Positions 55,867 to 64,000 of a stretch of DNA of 64,000 nucleotides are shown one piece after another; positions within the stretch are counted from its first letter, which is position 1; each line of letters starts with the position of its first letter. The stretch is from Mugil cephalus (Eukaryota > Chordata > Actinopteri > Mugiliformes > Mugilidae). The notes beneath the pieces were generated by a model that was not told where the DNA came from, ran no database searches, and worked only from the letters and a program-made list of their open reading frames with translations. Made by a program: the position numbers and the translations under genes. The DNA is taken from contig NC_061779.1 in NCBI RefSeq assembly GCF_022458985.1, forward strand, positions 16,103,001 through 16,167,000. The letters run 5' to 3'.

Positions 55867-58477
55867 ATGGCGATACTCGGACCAGGTAGGGGGACGCGTT
55901 GCTATGGTTGCTATAGATACGCCTTTACTTTAAAACCACTAAAAAAAAGTAGTAGTAGTCGATTTAATTTATAGAAAATTTACAGTGAAATTATATCGAC
56001 GATAGTCCTGTTTGGGTTTTCTGTGCTGAATCTAATTTGTCTCCGTGTCTCTGTAGGAAGGTCTGCGCGTGTAGTATCCTTTTCACTGTATTCAAACGAA
56101 CTCGCGTGTCAAAGTCGTGAATCTGAAAGCCTTTCCTGCGGAACAAAAATACGTCTTCTTCTCCCCTATAATGATGGATGGCACTTAACTCTGAGACCCA
56201 GCTGTCGTCTGTTACTCTGCAGATGCTGTTGACCCTGACGACCGTCTACTTTGTCTTCTACTTCTTGTTCACCCTCGGTTTAATCATCAGAAAGAGTGAG
56301 TGCTGAACATGTTACAGATATTTTTTTATTATTATTATTGATGTACCCGCAGACAGTGAACGTGTCCTCTGCTGTCAGGCTTGGAGCTGCCGTATCCAGC
56401 CGATTCTCTGGCCTGTGATGTCTGTCTGCTGCTTCTCCTGGCTGCTCTGGAGTTTCTCCATTACTTCTGTGGTGAGATAATACAGTGACATAAAAGTCTT
56501 TGATCAACTTTCATCTGACCAGCGTATTTAGCCTTTGCTTTCGATATTTTTGATGTGACTTTGTTGTTAACAGATCCATTAGGTTCAGTATGCACCACCC
56601 TCAAATTAAAAAGCTAGACTCTCCACCAGTCATTTAGATCTAAAGAAGCCACTTGGTTGATCATGAAACGTCTTTAAGAAACATCAAACAATCCATTTGC
56701 CGTTATTTTAGCTTTGTTTCTGAGACACCATGACCTGGATGACTGATGATCACTACAGACTATAGTTTCTGCCTTAATGTACTATATATCCAAGACTTGA
56801 TAACATCTATTTGCTAAAGTAAAAGTCAAGTCAAGTCAAAGTTTGTTTCTAAAGCACTTTTAAAAACAACCTCGGTCGACCAAAGCCCTGCACAGAAGTA
56901 CCGAAGAGAGCGGCAGACAAAGAACAGTCTTTTGTTCCTACACTATTACAATATCATGTTTTCTTAATGTTTGTATTTTAGTTTGTACTTTATTAAAATC
57001 ATTTCACTGTAATAGTCCCGCTTTACTCAGAAGTGTTTGTTCTCTTGGATGTTTGACAGTCACTGGGCGGACACATTTTGGTCGCCAGGGTTAGAAAGTT
57101 GATTTGACTTTCAGTGATGTAGTTAAATATCTCAGATAACAAATAACTGCACATTCATAGAATCTAGATGTTTGCCAACCAGTGATACAGCCAAAATAGA
57201 ATAAATGCAAGTATTGTTATTATTTTTTGTGAATATTTATACACTTGACATGTGAAGTCTCATTTGTACGCAATAATATGTACTATGTGTACTATCTGTA
57301 TACGTAAACTGTATATGTAAACTGTGGCAAGACAGAAGTAGGCAGGAAAAGACAACAGTGTGCACTCACAGCACATGTGCTAAGGTAAAGTTTGCACAGG
57401 ATAAAATCGATAGCTCTCTGTAAGTGATGCGTTTTTAAGTGCAGTCAGTGGAGACTGAAGGTACTCTGTGATGTGGAGTCTGATGACTGTTGGCAGGAAG
57501 ATGCTTTTCCACATTCCTGAAGTAAGGTGGAAACTGAGAGCTGTGTGTACGGCAGGAGAAACACATTAACGCAAGAACTATGCATTGTCACTGTCAGTAA
57601 TATTAATTCAAACAAGAACGGAACACATCCTGAATAAATATCCATTCATTTTTATTTTATAGTGTTGTACTTGAATTGTTTTTCCTCTCTGTCTGCAGGT
57701 GCAAAGGGAAACCTGACAGAGAGTGAGGGATATATTGTGGGTAACCTCTTTGTGACAGGGATAACTATCCTGTTGACGGTCTACTTCCTGGTGTGGCAAA
57801 CCTACGTGATGAGGGCAGACGTCATCATCAGCAGCGTCCTGCTTGCCGTTTATGGCTTGGATGGCATCCTGGCGTTCAGCACCTTGGCCCGAATCGCCAG
57901 GTTAGTTCCACTTTGATCAGATTTTTAAACCTATTTCATATTAAACTCAACAGCTGTGATCGATTAAAAGGCTGATGAAGGAATGATAAACATGTCAGTA
58001 AATTTCAATATCTAGTGTCAAACATAGGAGAAACACTTCCCTATCATGCAAAGAGCCGGGCCTGTGTTTTAGGCTCCATTTATTTTGACTGACAAGATAT
58101 CTTGAAGTAATTAGCATTTCATACGTGTGTTTTGAAAGGCCCGATGGCGTCAAGCTTTCCTTTTGTTCGCTCTATTGTTCTTGAATGAAATAAGCCTTGG
58201 TTCTCTTTAGGACTCGCCTGAATTATTGATGTGGGTGGCATTCATTCAGCTGATACCGTATACCTTGCACAATGTCGTCACATCCTCAAATTTTCCCCAC
58301 AAGATAGATCCAAAGACAATAATCCTGTCTCTTATTCTGATAAGATGGATATTGAGTATTTAAGTGGCAGATCCACGAACAAATCGCTGTGGATGAGAAT
58401 TTCTGAAAACGCTTTGGATCCAGTACAGATTGTTTCACCAGTGTGTGTCCTTTTTGTCTTTCAGTGTCTATTCGTGA
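55867..58477 (+). CDS. tmem80: Transmembrane protein 80 (TMEM216/TMEM80 transition-zone family)
   Basis: Coding exons from the third on are firm: 56223-56295, 56379-56471, 57699-57900, 58465-58477 (127 codons). Upstream, 55867-55885 (ATGGCGATACTC) and 56057-56070 join in phase to ATG 56223 and would give 137 aa, but the exon 2 donor (CGT|GTAGTA) is weak. Translation could instead begin at 56223. TMEM80 and its paralogue TMEM216 are four-pass proteins of the ciliary transition zone. Four hydrophobic stretches are visible: VYFVFYFLFTLGLII; CDVCLLLLLAALEFL; VTGITILLTVYFLVWQ; ISSVLLAVYGLDGILAF. GAKGNLTESEG is closer to the TMEM80 GTRGNLTEAE than to TMEM216 GTKGNLCQRK. The last exon adds only VYS and the stop. 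Confidence 0.85.
56636..56760 (-). repeat. Dispersed fish repeat fragment (family copy 2)
   Basis: The run 'gaagccacttggttgatca', 'gaaacgtctttaagaaac' and 'catgacctggatgactgatg' ends in 'cactacagac'. It reads as the longer, reverse-oriented counterpart of the fragment at 23867-23940. It lies in the large tmem80 intron. Confidence 0.5.
56828..56935. repeat. Possible fish LINE-tail repeat
   Basis: The text 'agtcaagtcaagtcaaagtt', then 'ctaaagcacttttaaaaaca', then 'gaccaaagccctgcacag' follows the order of a tail repeat I know from many fish genomes (often annotated as L2-type). It is a 5'-truncated fragment. Confidence 0.4.
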
Positions 58478-58817
58478 TGAAGTCTTGTCTTCATTGTCAT
58501 CGTTGTTGCAGCTGGACTCACAGAAACTCTGCACAAACCAGAAATCAAAATGTAGCTGTCATTTGGACTTTCTGACTCTTTGTAATTTAAAAAAATATTT
58601 ATTTGGACAGATATTTATCAGGTAAGTATCAGGTTATCTGTTCAGGGCTGTCAGAGACACTCTTTATATAGAGACTCAGTAATTATATATTGTTTATATT
58701 GAAATACTACATTTGATATTGTTCATATTTTGTCCAGGAGAGGGCAGAATTGTTTTGATAAAACTTTGAATAGTGACTTAAGTGATTGTAGTGCTCAGAT
58801 CTTTTGAATATCTTTGA

Positions 58818-58823
58818 AATAAA
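58818..58823 (+). terminator. Polyadenylation signal of tmem80
   Basis: AATAAA lies about 340 bases after the tmem80 stop, with a second overlapping copy just after it. Confidence 0.5.
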
Positions 58824-58839
58824 AAATAAATATATATAT

Positions 58840-59728
58840 ATTTTTCTTCTGTGTCTCACTTGTGTTTAGAAGCAAATCCTGTCCTGTACTCCCACACACA
58901 TTAAAGTAATTACCTTGGCAGAGCTTCAGCTGGTTGGAATTATTATAAATCAAAAATTAATTCTTTATATTGGCTCCTTTAACTTTAGCGGCACACTTCT
59001 GATGTCAGCTCAGCAGTGATCAGTATTAAGAGTCGTTTTTCAGTGCCAGTCCATAAACCATTTCCGACCTCAAACAAGTGATTTCTCAGCAGTGACAGCT
59101 CGAGTTAATGATCAAACCGGAATGACACGGTTTCCACAGTGACCATGTTAAAAACAAATCACATGTCAGAGTGACCGAGCTTGAGCAACGGCCGAGCATA
59201 GGCAAACACTGACTGTAGGCCAAACAATGGTGCCTGTATAAGAGTTTCTATTTGGTCCCTTTAACTTTTCCACTTGGGTATCCCGAGTTAGAGCTGTATT
59301 TTCATCAGACAGTTCTTTCTGTTGTTTATGTAGTTTGCCCAAGAACTGATCTCTCTGCAAGGTAAGCACACCGTAGCTGGACACAGAGTGGTCATTCTTA
59401 GCAGCCAGTGACACTGAAACCTGGGCAAAGTTCCACACGGTTGCTCCCCTTTCAGTCAGCCCCGTTGAATCCACTTGGTGGAGACCAGTCTCTGCTTCAG
59501 TGCACAAAGTGAAACCTGTGGAAATGAAACGATTTCTCCTGCTGAAGAGCTCTGCTTTAAACTGTGCTCAGGCCTGAAGTTGCTGTGCAAATATAAAGAG
59601 GATGCCTCAAAGGGGCCTAAGATAAATCTCTAGAAACATTAACTTGTGTCGGACTAAGCCTATAGACTTTCTTTCCAGCTGTTTGCATTTCCTCTTATAA
59701 AACACTAAACACCTGTTGCTCTTCAGCG
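58840..59728. other. Intergenic region after tmem80
   Basis: No gene is recognised. A 113-codon open frame on the minus strand (59166-59507) has a short charged, coiled-coil-like stretch (KLHKQQKELSDEN). I recognise no family and see no splice or poly(A) context, so it is not called as a gene. Confidence 0.4.
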
Positions 59729-60186
59729 TAATATTGTGTAGGCCTCCCTTGTGCTTTCAAAATAGTTGTGACTGATCAGAGAATGGACGTGAGGGTGTCC
59801 TGTGGTGTCTTGCAACACTATGTTGTTGGTGGGGACCTTTGGGTGCTATGGATTGAGGAGAGGGTTGTTCCAGTGCATCCCACAGATACTTGATCAGTTT
59901 GGGATCTATTGAATTTAGAGGCCAGGTCAACACTACATGCTGTTCTTCATGTTTTTTGAGTTCTTCCTAAACTGTTTTTGTGTGTGTGTGTCTTTGTCTC
60001 CCAGTGAAGGAGTGTCATACCTATGGGATGAGGTGTTTGGTTCTCTTCTAGGTGGGTGGTACATGTCTAAGTAACACCCACGTGAATGCAAGGTCCAAAA
60101 GTTTCCCATCTGAACAGTGAATTGTCACAAGGAGATCAATGTTATTGACTCCTCCTGTCAGAGGGTTTTAATGTTGTGGCCGATCC
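59729..60186 (-). mobile_element. Second degraded copy of the Tc1/mariner family, reverse orientation
   Basis: The text reads as the complement of the Tc1-like element: 'taatattgtgtaggcctccc' at the left, 'tcccacagatacttgatcag', 'gaggccaggtcaacac', 'ggtggtacatgtctaagta', and 'cctgtcagagggttttaatg' at the right. The transposase core is largely deleted and the terminal repeats are eroded, so it is inactive and looks older than the copy at 21463-22040. Confidence 0.75.
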
Positions 60187-60199
60187 GCGTACACGCAAA

Positions 60200-60731
60200 C
60201 TTCGGGGAAAGAGGACACACACGCACGAGCCGAGATGGTGGCGAAACGCTGCTTTATCGACTGGACTGAATTTAAAGCACAGCACACATCAGATAGGCCT
60301 GGTTTTGCAACAGATGAGTGCGTTACATCAGCAGCATGCTATCTGAGATATATAGCCCCACTCTCTGTCACTCTCACCACCACCACCGCACCTAATGAGA
60401 AACGCTTAGAACAATGAACCCACCTCCCGAGTAAATTGTCCCTGGAGCTCCTCCCCCTTTCAGGTTCGGTTACCTGCAGAGTCACCTGTCCTATCACTCA
60501 CCTGGTCGCCTCCTCAGAGACCGCGTTTCGTCTCGAACCAGGCACCAAACTAGCTGCATCGGACGACTGTTCGTTTTCTACGTTTCTGCTTCTTCAGCAC
60601 ATTAAATTACCGACACAGAGACATTTCCCGCGGAGTTATTTGTCGCGGTCGGGATGGCAGGCTGACGTTTGAGGAGGTGCACTCTCACACGCGTCTGTCA
60701 ACTTGAGCATCCAGCCCCGGAAAAGACCACT
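60200..60731 (+). promoter_or_regulatory. Probable promoter and non-coding first exon of a downstream gene
   Basis: CpG content rises at 60180-60720, and a strong donor (GACCACT|GTAAGTTCC) ends a possible leader exon at 60731. No coding frame crosses that donor convincingly. In human the gene following TMEM80 is EPS8L2, which has a non-coding first exon, so this could be the eps8l2 leader; that is an inference from synteny only. Confidence 0.4.
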
Positions 60732-63700
60732 GTAAGTTCCTGTGATGTTTCTCTGGTTCAGTTCACAAGGCTCCACATGGCACTGACTGGCTGCTGGAGG
60801 GAGGCTGCACACTCACACTCACTTTCTGCAGCTTTCGGTCGCCGCACATGAGCTCCTTCTGCAGAGGGAGCCGCTGGTGCAGTCTAACTTTCATTTTTGT
60901 TCTGATTTCTTTAATGCCACACGGTGGTCTAAATGTGAAGTGTTAAATGGATCGTGTACACATGGCACACGTAGCCTAATCGTCCTCGGGCGAGTATGTG
61001 CGCGCAAGAAAAAAAAGTGGGGATTATAAAAGAAGGATTGGTTGGGTGTGCACCAATATGCACTCGAATTGGCTCAGGTAAACCCAGATTAAATAGTTTT
61101 TACTTAGTGTTAAATTGGTCTTTAAGCAAAAACCTACCAACAAACCTATTATATAACATGATGTATCCATCCAAAAAGATCTTTATCACCATGGAGCAAA
61201 TTTTCTGAAAGTGGACTTTGTTCTCTATTGTTCTTTTACTTGCAACTGCAATGCTTTGTTTATAAAGTTTATAAAATGAACATAGATGCTCATTTTGTGC
61301 AAAAGCACAGAGACATGCATGTCCACATGTCATGAGACAATAACAGGTCCTCTAATGTAGGATGTAGATCATTTGTTTCTTCTCTAACTAAATAAATAAC
61401 TAACCCCTGTAACTAACTAACTAAAAATGAACCCTTATAAATGATTTGTCAGTGCATTAATGGGATTTTACTTCCAATGACGTTTAACTCTCATTTTTTG
61501 GATCAAATCCATCCATTTTTATGACTTATGGAGTAATTCACACACTGGAACATTTGGTACTGTGTCCCTGTTCTATTTGTCTTCATTCAAGTTGCAAAAG
61601 AGGAGGGGAAATAAAACACGGGTCTCCTACGTTCCCTGTGACGCCTCCTACCCAAATGAAGTTTCATTCTTGCCTTAATGAGTTTAAGAATAATCTCCTG
61701 CTGCTAATGTGAGGGAGATCCCAGTCTACTCACGTTGTGTAATATGCATACAATTGGGATAAAATGGGTCCAGCTTTTCTACATTAAGAGAATCCTCCTT
61801 TATGCCAGGAACAAACCAATAACAACTGTCATAAAAGTGTGATATTATTCCTCCAAATGACTGCATGACTTGATATGTATGAATTCAGATAGCTGTTATC
61901 GCTTCCAAAATGGTTACTCAGGGACATGAGTCAAAGTCCAGGTTGCCGTATCAGAGCAAGATCGTGTTTTAGATATATTACGAAAGATATCCCTGCCAAT
62001 GTATTACAGAATTTTCGTGCCACATAGAATTGTGGCTGTAAATTAGCTGATGCCTGGCTGAATGTATTTTAAAAAAAAAAGATAACAACGCTGCGTTAAT
62101 GAGCATGTACTGTGAATAATGAGTTTATTTCGCCGCATTGAGGCTGTTGGAAATGATTCATGCAGCTACGGGTGTGTTGCGGGGCGTGTGTGGTGTTGCA
62201 CAGACTTGGAACGTAGCTAATTATATGTAGATGTTTACTGGGTTTGGGATCAGTGTATAATGTTTCTTTATTTTATTGGTACCATTCCCTTCCATTTAGT
62301 GTGTTACCATTTAATAATGGTAACACACTAAGCTTCTAAAAAGCTGAGGGTGGTATAATTAAGGACCCCTATGTATACATGACCAAAGATGATTATATAA
62401 TATACTGATGTTGGTTTGCGTTCAAAGTTTGAAACCTTTTAAGAGTTTGCACATTTCATTCGTTCTTGCTTGTCTCAACCTCTAAGCATGCTAGAGCAGT
62501 TTGACAAGTTTCGATCAAAAGGGCTAATTACACAACCGACACTTTAAGGTATAGAAAGAAATACTACACTGTACAAGGGAGAACTTTTCTAAACAACCCC
62601 TCCATTAGTTGCTGTCTGAATATTACATGTGCCTAACCCAACTCCATTAAATATGAGAAAGTAAAGCAGCCAGATGTCACCGGTATTTGAAAAATGTTCG
62701 AATTTTAATATGAGCCGGCTCTTACAAGGGAAGCGAGTTAAGCATCCGTCACTTTCTGCTTCTTTCTGTGTGTGCAATTGTTGTTCTTGTGCTGTGCAAT
62801 TACCTCTGTATGAAGGGCTGTCATTACTCAACAACAAGCACCTTACAGAGCAGAGTGCGCAGAACGCCTCCCGCCATTAGGCTGACAACACATGACACCC
62901 AGCCCGTCCCTGCTCCGGCCTCACCTCCCTCCTGAGACCTGGCAGCAGGCCACAGCCCTGAACAATGGCGTGGATAGAAGATGACCTGAAAGATAGGGAC
63001 ACAACGAGGAAGTCTATCTTTTGTGCGTACTTCGGTTACTAAAAGTAAATGACGCGAGTTTTCTTCGGACTCGGTGCAAAACGAGCCCTGTTTGAATCGC
63101 AGGTGCAGGCTCCGAGAAAGCTGTTGTTTTGATTTGCCCTCTCGTCGCTTCTAGAAGATACGAGAAGATTATCTGTTAAGGGTGATTATATTTACGATCC
63201 GCTGCGAGATAAGCTCGCGTTACCACACCTCTAACTCGTAACATACACAGTATTTCCATATACTGAATGTCACGAAGGAGGAAAGGCCTGTCATAAAAAA
63301 AATGATGTGATATTGTGCACTGTAGCTACAGTTTGATTAAATAAACGACACTGAAAAATGTCCCCACCCACCCCACCCCCACTCCACCCCACTGGATGGT
63401 TGTTGCTGAAAACGTAAAATGGTTGCTGGCGACACAGGATCCTAACCTCTTGCCACCAATTAATAATACAAACTCAACAGGTTTCCTAAAGTGATCCATG
63501 GGTCCTCTGGGTTTAAAAGTCACATAAGGTGATTGGTCAGTCAGGTTGTGTTAAACACTGCTCATTAACTGAGCAATACTGCTTATCAGTAGTCAAACGC
63601 AGCGATGCAATCGTTGTAAAAGGACGAAAACAGAGTCTACTTCGTTGTGTTGCATCTCTGTGGGTTCTTAGAGTGTAGCATGATAGCATGCGTTCAGATG

Positions 63701-64000
63701 AGGTGTGTGCTCAGACCTGATATATATTACATAACCCTGTCAGAGCACGCCTTGACAGACAAGTCAGAGTCTCCGGGCTCTCAGGGGGAAAGGTGTAAGA
63801 GAGTTTTGTTCTCGTATTTTCTTCGGGGCTGAATCTCTCAGATTTCGATGGAGCACTATGTGTTACACATTGCTTTGTCTCCCTGCGGGGGCCGTGCTAA
63901 TTATCAAAGAGTTATCGCGGCTGGGCGTAAAAAACCCAACCACATTAATTGATTGCAGCTATTCAGATATAGTCGTCAGCAGAGTGGATCTAATTACACC
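60732..64000. other. Unannotated right end, probably first intron of the downstream gene
   Basis: I found no coding exon in 3.3 kb on either strand. A short ATG frame at about 62967-63045 (MAWIEDDLKDRD) has no recognised homology. Complex, non-repetitive stretches near 62030-62200 and 63840-64000 could be regulatory. Confidence 0.4.

Noticed and set aside
62967-63045. Short ATG frame beginning MAWIEDDLK
   Set aside because: It is 25 codons long, without homology or a good splice donor in frame.

Overview
The window is nuclear DNA of a ray-finned (teleost) fish. The evidence is compact intron-exon genes with GT-AG introns, vertebrate-specific proteins (CD151, MYRF, TMEM258), a fish-expanded TRIM/B30.2 gene and fish-type DNA transposon relics. 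No prokaryotic, viral or CRISPR feature is visible. I assembled nine complete coding sequences by hand from splice sites with the reading phase carried across every junction. A tenth gene, at the left edge, is present only as its 3' exons.

Layout: 1-1380 holds the last exons of a TRIM-like E3 ligase gene (+). 1975-6794 is ighmbp2 (-, 15 coding exons, 991 aa), which shares a probable head-to-head promoter with chid1 (+, 8274-11658, 385 aa). A minus-strand run follows: gatd1 (12354-14242), cd151 (14807-17793) and a CRACR2B-like gene (19233-26709) that encodes EF-hands, a coiled coil and a complete Rab GTPase domain. The latter is divergent from tmem138 (+, 29665-30785). tmem258 (31968-33238, -) and myrf (35708-52561, -, 26 coding exons, 995 aa) come next, myrf with a long 3' untranslated region and a 7.7 kb first intron. 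tmem80 (+, about 55867-58477) follows. From 58.5 kb to the end I find no confident coding exon, but there is a probable first, non-coding exon of a downstream gene (by synteny perhaps eps8l2) ending at 60731.

The genes are unrelated housekeeping, membrane and ciliary genes rather than one pathway. Their grouping mixes genes that in human lie on 11p15.5 (CHID1, GATD1, CD151, CRACR2B, TMEM80) and on 11q12-q13 (IGHMBP2, TMEM138, TMEM258, MYRF). Two ciliary transition-zone family members, tmem138 and tmem80, are about 25 kb apart, with no tmem216 beside tmem138.

The most interesting observations are: a CRACR2B-like protein that keeps a Rab GTPase domain, absent from the human CRACR2B I recall; a dense cluster of the hexamer ACACTG (mRNA sense) in the myrf 3' untranslated region; and two degraded Tc1-family copies plus other dispersed repeats sitting in introns and gene gaps. 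Exon boundaries rest on reading the sequence by eye. They are supported by total lengths divisible by three and by agreement with remembered vertebrate orthologues, not by any database search.
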